Source: CAYXVJ01 sp050309435
GTDB taxonomy: Bacteria; Bacillota; Clostridia; Saccharofermentanales; Fastidiosipilaceae
Length of the DNA: 64,000 bases
Direction: 5' to 3'
Assembly: GCA_050309435.1 (NCBI GenBank)
Contig: JBNRMJ010000027.1
Location: 13,883-77,882, forward strand
Part shown: positions 44,150 to 52,713 of the stretch, in pieces
Position numbering within the stretch: position 1 is the stretch's first letter
Layout: each line of letters begins with the position of its first letter
Program-made: the position numbers and the translations under genes
Notes under the pieces: model-generated
Seen by the model: only the letters and a program-made list of their open reading frames with translations
Databases searched by the model: none
What the model was told of the DNA's origin: nothing

Positions 44150-45286
44150 TTATGACATACGGTCCATATTCCGGTGCACGGACAAGTTCATGATCAAACC
44201 CAGGGCCAGGAAATTAACCAGCATCGCGCTTCCCCCCTGACTCACAAATGGCAAAGGAATACCCGTCACGGGCATCAAGCCCAGGTTCATGCCGATGTTC
44301 TCGATATAGTGGAAAGCATAAACCGCCGTGATACCGGTCACGATATATTTGTATGCCGGCCGCTCCAGACGGAAGGCCAGCCAGGCACAGCGAAACAAAA
44401 ACACAAACGCCAGAATAATCAGGAGCGAGGTTCCGACGAGTCCCAGATGCTCGCCCACGGCCGAAAAAATAAAGTCCGATTCCTGAACGGGCACGGGCAC
44501 GAAATCACCGCTCTTGTTTCCGATCAGACCGCCCGACGCGATGGCCAGTTTGGCCTGGTTGACGTTGTACGACGCGGTGGGATCGTAGTTCGGATAAAGG
44601 AAAGCGAGGATTCTTTGTTGTTGATAAGGAACAAAAAAGTTGTTCCAGACAAAAGGAATCGAGATCACGCCGGCCGATAGAATCAGGAAAACATAACGAA
44701 GTTTCACGCCCCATACGAAGATGATGCAGGCCATCATAAATACGATAACCATCGACGTACCGAAGTCGCCCTCATAAATCATAATCATAAAGAGATGCGG
44801 CGCCGTAATCAGCATAAAAAGCAAGAAGCCCTTCCAGTAATTAAAGCGGCCGATCTTGATGTCTTCCAGTAAAAAGGCCAGAACGACGCACAGGCCGCTC
44901 TTACTGAGCTCGGACGGCTGAAAGGTACCCAAACCGGGTAAAACCAGCCAGGCATTCGAACCGGTCTGGGCTGCAATCTCGGGTGAACCGAAAACGGGTA
45001 AAAGCAATTGTAAAAGCAGAGCCACGACATAAATCATCCACCCAAGCAGGCGAAACAGCGAACGCTCGAGGAAGCTGATCACGATCATGACAATCATGCC
45101 CATGCCGATGGCAATCACCTGAACCAGAATGTTTCTCGGATAGCCCCGGGGGAAATTCAACTGCAAAACAATATTCAGAACATAAAGCCCCAGTATGCAG
45201 ATAAAAAGCACGGGAATCAGCAGCCAGTAGTCGATGACCTGAAAGGGGCTGAGGCGACGGCGTGCAACGCGGCCGATCGATGACAT
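44150..45286 (-). CDS. rodA: Rod-shape peptidoglycan polymerase RodA (SEDS family)
   Basis: Second SEDS glycosyltransferase in the window, for side-wall synthesis. 378 residues, about ten membrane segments, starting FQVIDYWLLIPVLFICILGL. It has YEGDFGTSMV, the extracellular loop VPVQESDFIFSAVGEHLG with the catalytic aspartate, and PVTGIPLPFVSQGGSAM at the end. It starts 5 bases after lgt and is last in the operon. Assigned RodA rather than FtsW because the septal copy is in the dcw cluster; SpoVE/FtsW-like roles cannot be fully excluded. Confidence 0.9.
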   Translation of the reverse strand: MSSIGRVARRRLSPFQVIDYWLLIPVLFICILGLYVLNIVLQLNFPRGYPRNILVQVIAIGMGMIVMIVISFLERSLFRLLGWMIYVVALLLQLLLPVFGSPEIAAQTGSNAWLVLPGLGTFQPSELSKSGLCVVLAFLLEDIKIGRFNYWKGFLLFMLITAPHLFMIMIYEGDFGTSMVIVFMMACIIFVWGVKLRYVFLILSAGVISIPFVWNNFFVPYQQQRILAFLYPNYDPTASYNVNQAKLAIASGGLIGNKSGDFVPVPVQESDFIFSAVGEHLGLVGTSLLIILAFVFLFRCAWLAFRLERPAYKYIVTGITAVYAFHYIENIGMNLGLMPVTGIPLPFVSQGGSAMLVNFLALGLIMNLSVHRNMDRMS

Positions 45287-45291
45287 GACCC

Positions 45292-46503
45292 TTAACCTCT
45301 ATCCGGAGACTCTGTGTCAGAATCGTTATCTTCCGGCTTGTCAGCATCCAGTCCTTCCGCGGCCAGAGCTCGGCTTGCAGCCTCTCTGGCTTCGCGAATC
45401 AAGCGATCCATGTCGCTTTCTCCAAGAACGGGCTCGATATCGTCCGTATCCCCGTCCGTGAGCTCCAACCCGGCTTGATCACCCGCGACTTCATCGACGA
45501 CTTCGTCAGTCAAGATCGCGCTTTCGTCAGCGGTTTCGACGGCTTCGGCCGAAACATCGCCGGCAGCAACGCGGCCGGCCCCCTCGCCCTCGGGTGCGCT
45601 TTTCAGGAGAGCCGCCATCTCGGTACGACGTTCCGAACGTTTCGAGCCAAAACGAAGGTAAAGAAGATATGCAACTCCCGCGATCACCATTAGCGCGGAA
45701 ACGAGCTCCGATACGCGGACATCCGTGTGACCGATGTACAGCGAGTCCGTGCGGATACGCTCCACGAAGAAACGCAACCCGCCGTACAAGACCAGGTACC
45801 AGGCCAGCGGCTCGAAGTGATCTCTTCTCTTTTTACGAACAGAGAGAAGAATGAAAAAGATAATCATATTACCCAGGAATTCATAGAAGAAAGTAGGGTG
45901 CACAGGCATGTTGGGATCCAGCGCGGGATTGTTCAGACTTGCCAGATACGCTCTCGTGCCGTTGGAATACATACCCCAGGGAAGCGTCGTGTTGGTGCCG
46001 AAGGCTTCCTGGTTAAAGAAGTTACCCCAGCGACCGATCGCCTGACCCAGGGCTACATACGGAATAAAGAAATGAGCCGTTCGGGCGAAGTTGATTTTCT
46101 TTAGTTTTCCGATCACAAAAATACATATCGCACCGGCAATAATGCCGCCATAGAAAGCCAGACCGCCGTTTCTCGTATCGAAGATCGACCAGAAATTACC
46201 GGAGAACTCGTCCCAGGCGAAAATGACGTAATACAGGCGCGCACCGGCGATGCCGATCGGAATGGTCCAGAGATAATAGTCCAGAACATCATCGGGTTTC
46301 AAGTCAAACTGCGGAGCATGCCGGACGGAAAGGAACATGGCCAAAAGCACGGCCAGCGCGATCAACAGTCCATACCAGTAGATCTCTATCGAACCCAGAC
46401 GGAAGGCAACACGGCTGATCTCCAGCCCGTCTTCGATGCCCAGACCCGGGAAAGTGACCCGGTAACTTCCGCTTATCATCAATGGTAAATTCAATGTCGG
46501 CAT
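45292..46503 (-). CDS. lgt: Prolipoprotein diacylglyceryl transferase with acidic C-terminal tail
   Basis: Membrane enzyme that attaches diacylglycerol to the lipobox cysteine of exported lipoproteins, including those predicted here (substrate-binding protein and TPR lipoprotein). 403 residues; seven or so membrane segments, NGGLAFYGGIIAG, the Lgt signature GQAIGRWGNFFNQEAFG, PVHPTFFYE and FVERIRTDS. Lgt is usually 260-290 residues; about 120 more here form a Glu/Asp/Ala-rich tail, probably cytosolic and disordered. GGGGAG precedes the ATG. Confidence 0.95.
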   Translation of the reverse strand: MPTLNLPLMISGSYRVTFPGLGIEDGLEISRVAFRLGSIEIYWYGLLIALAVLLAMFLSVRHAPQFDLKPDDVLDYYLWTIPIGIAGARLYYVIFAWDEFSGNFWSIFDTRNGGLAFYGGIIAGAICIFVIGKLKKINFARTAHFFIPYVALGQAIGRWGNFFNQEAFGTNTTLPWGMYSNGTRAYLASLNNPALDPNMPVHPTFFYEFLGNMIIFFILLSVRKKRRDHFEPLAWYLVLYGGLRFFVERIRTDSLYIGHTDVRVSELVSALMVIAGVAYLLYLRFGSKRSERRTEMAALLKSAPEGEGAGRVAAGDVSAEAVETADESAILTDEVVDEVAGDQAGLELTDGDTDDIEPVLGESDMDRLIREAREAASRALAAEGLDADKPEDNDSDTESPDRG

Positions 46504-46504
46504 A

Positions 46505-47890
46505 CTATACTCCCCTTTTTCTTAATATCACTTTCGTCATATTGCAATCGTCGAGCACAAACTTCATAAAATTCCCGGCTTCGTCCGAGTCGAGACGACT
46601 GAAAACGGCTGCATGATCAAACAAATCGCATTCGTACATTCTGGCTTCGAGCGCCGCCATCCCGCAGCTCTCAATATGATCCAGCGAGCGAACGAAATTT
46701 CCGTGCAGAGCCTTCTTCTGGATCTTGAACACCTCGCGATCCAAAAGCTCTCCTGCCACCGCCGCACGAAAACGTCTAGCCACCTCGTTGGCTGCCTGCT
46801 CGGGATTCTCGGACTCTCCGCCCATCATGACATAATTATAGTCGTGTCCGCAGGCGAAATGAACACTAAAGCTGTCGTTGATGATCCCTTCGGAATACAG
46901 TTCCTGATATAAAGGCGAGGTCTCCCCGATCAAGGCATCGCAGAAAAGCTGGCCTTGAGTCTGAACGAGCGCCCAGTAACTGCCGTTGGCCGAATGGAAA
47001 CGATTGATGCCCGGATTCTTAAATGCGATATGGAAACTCTCGATCTCCACGTCCATGCCAAGCTCGCCGTAGGCCGAATTGACCTGCGCCGGCTCGTCTA
47101 CATAAAGATTCACTCCCGCAGGTTTGATCTTGATTCCCTCGAGCTTGTCAGCCAGCAAATCAATCACTTCGATCATCTTGTCTTCCGGGAAGTCGCCGAC
47201 CAAAACAAGATTCAGGGCTGCCGGCGTATAGAAAAGGTCGCATATCTTTTTCAAAGAAGAGGCCGTGATCCGACGAATCGATTCATCTGTTCCTCCGATG
47301 TCAAAACGAAGACCGTGCTTATTATAAAGTTGCGATAGTAAGTGACGAACCGAAACGCTGTCGGGATCATCCTCGTACATGGAAAGCTCGGAAGCAATGA
47401 TCTCTCGTTCGGCTTCGATCCTCTCTTCGCTCAGATCCGGGGCCAGAAGAGCATCAAAGTACAAGATAAGGGCTTCGTTAAAATGCTCGACAGTCGAGAA
47501 ATAGTAGACGGTTTCGGAATCTCCGGTAAAGGCATTGGCCTGAGCGCCCAGCCCTGCCAGTTGCCCGATCAGACCGCCCTGATCGTCCTGACTGAAAATG
47601 CAGTGTTCAAGATAATGAGCGCTGCCCGGTTCGACTTCGATCACCTGCATCGGCGGGTCCATCGGCTTGTTCTCCGCTCTGGCTTCGCGGTAACGGCGAA
47701 AATCTTCACCCGATGTAATACGCAGATCCGCGGCACCGTAAGGGATGCCGAAAGCTGCAAACTTACGCACGAAACCGGGCTTGGCGACAAAAGAAACATG
47801 AAAGCCGCTTTGATGACGATAGTTGTACATCATGTTCTGCGAGATCGAATCTTTTCTTTCGGTACGGACAAATCCTCTGTAGGTACTCAT
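46505..47890 (-). CDS. M16 family zinc peptidase, catalytic subunit (YmfH-like)
   Basis: 461-residue pitrilysin-type metalloprotease. The inverted zinc motif HYLEH (92-96) and the third-ligand block ASELSMYEDDP (Glu168) are intact, and AFTGDSETVYYFS follows as in active subunits. In Firmicutes such a protein is paired with a non-catalytic M16 partner; here the partner is the C-terminal half of the RibF fusion, which ends 3 bases upstream. GGAGG lies 8 bases before the ATG. The substrate is unknown; related pairs process or degrade small peptides. Confidence 0.9.
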   Translation of the reverse strand: MSTYRGFVRTERKDSISQNMMYNYRHQSGFHVSFVAKPGFVRKFAAFGIPYGAADLRITSGEDFRRYREARAENKPMDPPMQVIEVEPGSAHYLEHCIFSQDDQGGLIGQLAGLGAQANAFTGDSETVYYFSTVEHFNEALILYFDALLAPDLSEERIEAEREIIASELSMYEDDPDSVSVRHLLSQLYNKHGLRFDIGGTDESIRRITASSLKKICDLFYTPAALNLVLVGDFPEDKMIEVIDLLADKLEGIKIKPAGVNLYVDEPAQVNSAYGELGMDVEIESFHIAFKNPGINRFHSANGSYWALVQTQGQLFCDALIGETSPLYQELYSEGIINDSFSVHFACGHDYNYVMMGGESENPEQAANEVARRFRAAVAGELLDREVFKIQKKALHGNFVRSLDHIESCGMAALEARMYECDLFDHAAVFSRLDSDEAGNFMKFVLDDCNMTKVILRKRGV

Positions 47891-47893
47891 CGA

Positions 47894-50224
47894 TCAAACC
47901 TCCTCTACGACGCGAGCGGCTAGTACTTCGTCTGTCATGGCTGCCTCTGCCGAAGCCGGCAGTAAACGAAAGACAAAGGCTTCCCGGATCTCCCGGGCCA
48001 GATCCTGCACCTGGTCGAGAGTCACGCAATCAAGATCCTCGAGTGCTTCGGCTATCGTCAAACGAGAGCCCGAAGCCAGATTCTCCATATGGAAATAGAG
48101 GATGGCCGACAAGTTATCGCTGATGCTGAGAAGTTCGTTGCGCAGTAATTTTTTGGATGTTTCGAAGACGCGCTCCAGATCCTTACCGCTTGCCATGTCT
48201 TCGAGCGTGTCGCGAACCATCAAGATCACCTGATCGATCGATTCGGCGCTAATCCCCGCCTGTACCACCAGAGCAGACAAGAAACGAAGATTCATGGAAG
48301 AGATCTGATAAGCCAGACCCTTGTCTTCCCGGATCGTATTGAATAAAAGCGAGTGGGCGTCTCCGCCGAACATGCTGTTAAAGACGGAAATCAGGGCCTG
48401 CTGATTGAAGTTATACGGCGGCAGATCCTTGTAGATCATTACCAGGCGAGCCTGTTCAATGTCCATATATTCCTCTGCAGGCGCCAGGACAGGCAGATTC
48501 GCGGGAGCGGGATCGACACCTGCCACAACATTCAAGCGGCCGGGATTGTTCGGCAGCGTCTGGGTATAAGAAATGACTTTCTCGAGCAGAGGCTCTGCGA
48601 TATCTCCGGCCAGAAAGATCTGCAGGTGAGCTTCGCGAAGCAGACGATACCACGCCTCCGTCACTTCTTCCCTGGTCAAATCCGCCACCACTTCGGCCTC
48701 GCCGCCGGCAGGGATTCCCTGCGCTTCGCCCGCAGCCCAGAGGTTTACGGAGCGGTTCAAGGCATACCAGGCCTTATCCTGGCGTCTGGCCTTGAGTTCG
48801 GCGACCAGGTTCTTCTGTTCGGTCTTAAATAAGTCGGCATCCAGGAGATTGTTATCGTCGAGGAGGGGCCTTTGCAATAAATCGAGCAAAATATCAACCA
48901 CGTCCGAAAAAGGCTCGCTGCCGTCGATGGCCTGGCGAATGCCGTCGGCATAAAACCAGATCACCTGAAGATTACCCTGACGGGTCACCTGCGATGCCAA
49001 AGACGCACCGTAGAGGTTGTCGGCGGCCAGTTGCAGCGCCGAGCGGGTAGGATATTTCTCGGAAGCCGTGCTGATCATGCGGGCAGCCAAGGCATTGGCA
49101 GCCGCGCGTCTGGGATGAAGCTGATCTTTAATCACGACATTGATGATCGAAGAATTGAAACGGTTGGCGGCCAGCGTATAGACCGGGACGCGGTTGAATC
49201 TGGAAACCAGCACCAGTTCCTCGTTACTGCGGTGCCACTGATTTGCGTATTCGATGTCTTTGGCGATGCTGGCGGTCATCGAGAGGAAACTCGAGAAGGT
49301 CAGCTCGGGACGAACGTAATCAAGGAAATAAACTTCTATTTCCTGTCCGTACAAATTAATATCCATATTCAGCAGGCAGGTCTCAAGTAAAGGAATATAG
49401 TCCTTCTTGTTCACCGTGGGACGCGTTCCGATATTGGACACGGAAGGATACATGCGGTCGCCCACGCGGGTTCTGGTGATATAAACACCGTAAGGCGGAC
49501 AGAGCTGACCTTCCGGCACGGCTACGTTGGCCGTCGGCATACCGACCGTGCGGCCCAGAGCATTGCCCCGGATGACCGGACCGGTCATGGAATAGTCGTG
49601 ACCGAGAAAACGGGAAACCTCGCGGAAATTGCCCGCGATAATCGCTTCCTTGATCCGGGTCGACGAAATCACCTCGCGATTCGCTACAACACCCGGCACC
49701 ACGACAACTTCGACGCCGCGCCTCTTTCCCCATTCGGAAAGATAAGCCGCATCGCCCTGACGATCCTTACCGAAACGGAAATCATCGCCGATTACCACCA
49801 GGCGCACCCCGAGCCGATCGTAGAGAATACGATCCAAAAACTCGTCGGCGGACAAGGCCTTGAAACGATCGTTAAAGACCTGCAGCCAGGTCTGCTTGAT
49901 GCCGTATCTGGCCAGAAAAGCAGCTCTCTTCTCGGGCATCTGAATCATACCCTTATACTGACGTTCGGCCGTATCGAAGCTCTCTTTCTGAGGCATGCGA
50001 TAAAACGAAAACACCGACGGCTCATAAGACAAGCGTCGACAATGGTGCAAAAGCGCGTTCAACAGTTCCTGATGCCCGCGATGTACGCCGTCGAAAAATC
50101 CCAGGGCTATGCCCCGCCAACGCTCGGGTGTTTCCTGAAACGAGCTGTCCAACAAATCGCAAGTCAGCTGTTTTTCTTCCCAAATACGATCCACTATCTC
50201 TTCCATAACCTGCCTATCAATCAT
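47894..50224 (-). CDS. ribF: Fusion of riboflavin kinase/FAD synthetase (RibF) with a non-catalytic M16 peptidase subunit
   Basis: One 776-residue frame with two complete parts. Residues 1-327 are RibF, which makes FMN then FAD: adenylyltransferase motif GFFDGVHRGHQ (42-52), ISSTRIKEAI (187-196), the kinase PTAN in GRTVGMPTANVAVP (225-237), SNIGTRPTV, catalytic Glu281 and the closing VRPELTF. Residues about 338-776 are an M16 protein of the YmfF type: no HxxEH, but the second half keeps the R/Y pair in IREDKGLAYQ (Arg632, Tyr639). RibF normally ends near residue 310-320. At the join, an in-frame GTG (codon 338, base 49213) has GAGGAAC 5 bases upstream, perhaps the old start of a separate gene. 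The ATG overlaps the truB stop; ATG at 50206 is an alternative. Confidence 0.88.
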   Translation of the reverse strand: MIDRQVMEEIVDRIWEEKQLTCDLLDSSFQETPERWRGIALGFFDGVHRGHQELLNALLHHCRRLSYEPSVFSFYRMPQKESFDTAERQYKGMIQMPEKRAAFLARYGIKQTWLQVFNDRFKALSADEFLDRILYDRLGVRLVVIGDDFRFGKDRQGDAAYLSEWGKRRGVEVVVVPGVVANREVISSTRIKEAIIAGNFREVSRFLGHDYSMTGPVIRGNALGRTVGMPTANVAVPEGQLCPPYGVYITRTRVGDRMYPSVSNIGTRPTVNKKDYIPLLETCLLNMDINLYGQEIEVYFLDYVRPELTFSSFLSMTASIAKDIEYANQWHRSNEELVLVSRFNRVPVYTLAANRFNSSIINVVIKDQLHPRRAAANALAARMISTASEKYPTRSALQLAADNLYGASLASQVTRQGNLQVIWFYADGIRQAIDGSEPFSDVVDILLDLLQRPLLDDNNLLDADLFKTEQKNLVAELKARRQDKAWYALNRSVNLWAAGEAQGIPAGGEAEVVADLTREEVTEAWYRLLREAHLQIFLAGDIAEPLLEKVISYTQTLPNNPGRLNVVAGVDPAPANLPVLAPAEEYMDIEQARLVMIYKDLPPYNFNQQALISVFNSMFGGDAHSLLFNTIREDKGLAYQISSMNLRFLSALVVQAGISAESIDQVILMVRDTLEDMASGKDLERVFETSKKLLRNELLSISDNLSAILYFHMENLASGSRLTIAEALEDLDCVTLDQVQDLAREIREAFVFRLLPASAEAAMTDEVLAARVVEEV

Positions 50225-51194
50225 TTACTCTGTGAAAAACTCTCTCTGCGGCCAGCTTCGCAAGACCATCCGGAAAGTGCCTGATATAACCGACACCGAC
50301 CAGTCCGTCGGGACCCAGCACACGAAAACGAAGCTTCTCATCCTTCTGATCTTCGTCTGCTCTCTCAAAACCGTCGCCCAAGGGTATGTCCGAATGTAAA
50401 ATATCCTTCTTGGCTATAAACTGACCATTGGCAAAACGACTTGCCCGGTCCTCATCCAATTCTATCACAGGTAGATACGAGAGTGCTTCATCAACAAGTC
50501 CCAAAGCCGGATGCTCTTCGGGATTTTCCGGCATCAAGGCTTCGATCTGTTCGATGGTATAGCTGTTCTCGAGGCGATACGGACCGGAACTGTCCCGGGT
50601 TAAAGCCGTGCAATAAGCGCCGAAACCAAGCCGCTTGCCCAGATCGTGCACCAGCGTGCGAATATAGGTACCCTTGGAACAATGAATCTTAGCCTTGACT
50701 TCCAGAGGAGCTTCGGGATCTCCATCGTAATCGACTCGCGCCCCGAGAAAACTACTCTCATAGACCGTGATCTCGCGACGTTTCGACTCGATGTCCACCG
50801 TTTCGCCTGCTCTGGCATAGCTGTAGAGCGGTCTTCCGTTTAACTTGAGTGCGGAGTACACGGGCGGCGTTTGCATCTGTACGCCCGTCATAGCGGCGAT
50901 CTCGTCTTTAAGCTTCTTTTTGTCGTCTGCCAGTAAAGCGTTGATATCATCCTCGCCCGGCGTGCGTAGCTCTACAGTCTCTCCTTCGAGATCCTGAGTA
51001 TCGGTCGTGCGTCCCAGTCTGAAAGTCACGATATAAGATTTGTCGTAGACATCCATATATTGAACCGCGGCCGTACTCCTCCCCAGACAGATCGTGAGCA
51101 CCCCGTCGGCAAAGGGATCCAACGTCCCGCAATGTCCGACTTTCTTTAGATTGAAAAGTCGGCGCATCCCGGCTACCGCCTGAAAGGATGTCAT
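50217..51194 (-). CDS. truB: tRNA pseudouridine(55) synthase, start probably non-AUG and upstream
   Basis: Makes pseudouridine 55 in the T-loop of tRNAs. The 325 residues listed hold the catalytic aspartate in GHCGTLDPFADGVL (Asp26) and the TruB blocks TPPVYSALKLNG and CSKGTYIRTLVHDLG. The listed ATG at 51194 is the first standard start, but codons upstream of it in the same frame encode GGIINLYKPVG, the conserved TruB N-terminus that precedes MTSF. The frame is open to 51251 and has no ATG, GTG or TTG; ATC at 51245 with AGGTG 7 bases ahead, or ATT at 51251 or 51221, are possible starts. That region overlaps the end of nrnA. Confidence 0.92.
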   Translation of the reverse strand: MTSFQAVAGMRRLFNLKKVGHCGTLDPFADGVLTICLGRSTAAVQYMDVYDKSYIVTFRLGRTTDTQDLEGETVELRTPGEDDINALLADDKKKLKDEIAAMTGVQMQTPPVYSALKLNGRPLYSYARAGETVDIESKRREITVYESSFLGARVDYDGDPEAPLEVKAKIHCSKGTYIRTLVHDLGKRLGFGAYCTALTRDSSGPYRLENSYTIEQIEALMPENPEEHPALGLVDEALSYLPVIELDEDRASRFANGQFIAKKDILHSDIPLGDGFERADEDQKDEKLRFRVLGPDGLVGVGYIRHFPDGLAKLAAERVFHRVND

Positions 51195-51214
51195 GCCGAC
51201 CGGTTTGTATAGAT

Positions 51215-52279
51215 TTATAATTCCGCCGTATGCTTGATTTTTGATAAGAATTCACCTGCTACCTTTATGGTTAAAGCTCTCGCTTCTTCCAAACTCATCT
51301 TACTGATGGTAAAACCGGCTGCCCGGACATGACCGCCTCCGCCGAAACTCCTGGCGAAAGCCTGGGCATCGAAGTTGGCGCCGGAGCGGATATTTCCTCT
51401 GATATCGCCGTTATTCAACTGACGAAGGAGCACCGAAACCTCGACGCCGTCAACGTTTCTCAGCATCGAAGGCAAGCCCTCCAGGTCTGTTTCGACCCAT
51501 TTCAGACTGTTGAGAATGTCGCGGGATAAATCCGCGATCATCATGCGCTTGTCGTAATAAAACTGAGCCCGGCCGGCCGTGATGCCCATCAGTCGAAGCT
51601 TGGCTTCGCTGATTGTATCGAAAAGGCGCTCCGTAAGCTCTCCGATCGGTAACTCGATCGACATCAGATACGAGGCCGCTTCGAAGGTCCTGGCCGTGGT
51701 ATTCGAAAAACTAAAGCGACCCGTGTCCGTGACCAGTCCCGTCATCAGACAAATCGCGATCGGGTAGTTCAAAAACTTTCGTTCGAAACGCTCTTCGAGA
51801 TAGCGGGCATAATAAGCGATAATCTCGCACACGGCAGCGGCGGCCGTGTTCACCAGAATCAAGGGCTCGTCTGCCGGCAGTTCGGAAATATGGTGATCGA
51901 TCACCAGTCTTCTCGGACAGGCGTTATAGAGTTTCTCGCGCCTGGCGAGACGGTCGCCCGCCGCGCAGTCGATCGCCAGGGCAATTCCCTGTTCCGCGAG
52001 AATCTGCTCGTTTTGACGCTTGCTGCCTTCGTGTACGATAAATAAACCCTCGTAAGGCAGGTAACTGAGCTTTTCGGAGATGGCTTCGTTGGCCACGACC
52101 CTGGCATTTATACCCATCTCAAGCAAAAGCAGCGCCAAGCCCAAGGATGAGCCCAGCGCGTCGCCGTCTGCACTGATGTGCGGGTATATGAATAACTTTT
52201 TCTCGCTTCCGGCCAGTGTCAGGAGCTCATCGGTAATCGCTGTGAATTTCTCCCGGTAATCGGTCAGAATTTGATTCAT
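51215..52279 (-). CDS. nrnA: DHH/DHHA1 phosphoesterase, NrnA-like oligoribonuclease/pAp phosphatase
   Basis: Degrades short RNA oligomers (nanoRNA) and dephosphorylates 3',5'-pAp in Firmicutes. 354 residues with the DHH motifs HISADGDALGSS, a central Asp in AIDCAAGD, VIDHHIS and DTGRFSFSNT, and the C-terminal DHHA1 loop FGGGGHVRAAGF. AGGAGT precedes the ATG. It stands between rbfA and truB, the standard position for this gene. Confidence 0.92.
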   Translation of the reverse strand: MNQILTDYREKFTAITDELLTLAGSEKKLFIYPHISADGDALGSSLGLALLLLEMGINARVVANEAISEKLSYLPYEGLFIVHEGSKRQNEQILAEQGIALAIDCAAGDRLARREKLYNACPRRLVIDHHISELPADEPLILVNTAAAAVCEIIAYYARYLEERFERKFLNYPIAICLMTGLVTDTGRFSFSNTTARTFEAASYLMSIELPIGELTERLFDTISEAKLRLMGITAGRAQFYYDKRMMIADLSRDILNSLKWVETDLEGLPSMLRNVDGVEVSVLLRQLNNGDIRGNIRSGANFDAQAFARSFGGGGHVRAAGFTISKMSLEEARALTIKVAGEFLSKIKHTAEL

Positions 52280-52287
52280 GAATACTC

Positions 52288-52710
52288 CTACTCAGCAGTT
52301 AAATCTGTGTTGTCATCTTCTGACTCGTTTTCGTCTTCGTCTTGCTCATGCGCGACGCCGACGCTTCTACCCATGGCCTGATCGATCAGATTGGACATCC
52401 TTATGCCCTGCGTAATCGACGTATCCAGTCTAAATTTCAATTCGGGCGTGACGCGGATTCTCATCTTGCGTCCGATTTCCCTGCGCAGAAAACCGGCTGC
52501 TCCCGCAAGCGCGGATATACAGGCCTTCTGCTCTTCTTCTGTTCCCATAACACTGACGAATACCACCGCCTGGGATAAATCGCCGGACACCTCCACGTCC
52601 GTTACGGACGTCATCATCGGGATGCGCGGGTCTTTGACCTCGGTACGGATGAGATCCGCCAGGAGCCGGCGCATTTCGTCGCCGACTCTGACAGGTCTGT
52701 TTTTACTCAT
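52288..52710 (-). CDS. rbfA: Ribosome-binding factor A
   Basis: Small KH-fold protein needed for 30S maturation. 140 residues: RVGDEMRRLLADLIRTEVKDPRI, VTDVEVSGDLSQAVVFVS and RIRVTPELKFRLDTS are RbfA blocks; an acidic tail of about 20 residues follows. It begins 3 bases after infB, with the ribosome site in the infB end. Confidence 0.95.
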   Translation of the reverse strand: MSKNRPVRVGDEMRRLLADLIRTEVKDPRIPMMTSVTDVEVSGDLSQAVVFVSVMGTEEEQKACISALAGAAGFLRREIGRKMRIRVTPELKFRLDTSITQGIRMSNLIDQAMGRSVGVAHEQDEDENESEDDNTDLTAE

Positions 52711-52713
52711 GAT

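Noticed and set aside
45292..46503. Missing essential histidine in Lgt (FHGG to FYGG)
   Set aside because: Tyrosine at this place occurs in other Firmicutes Lgt proteins as I remember them, so it is not evidence of inactivation.
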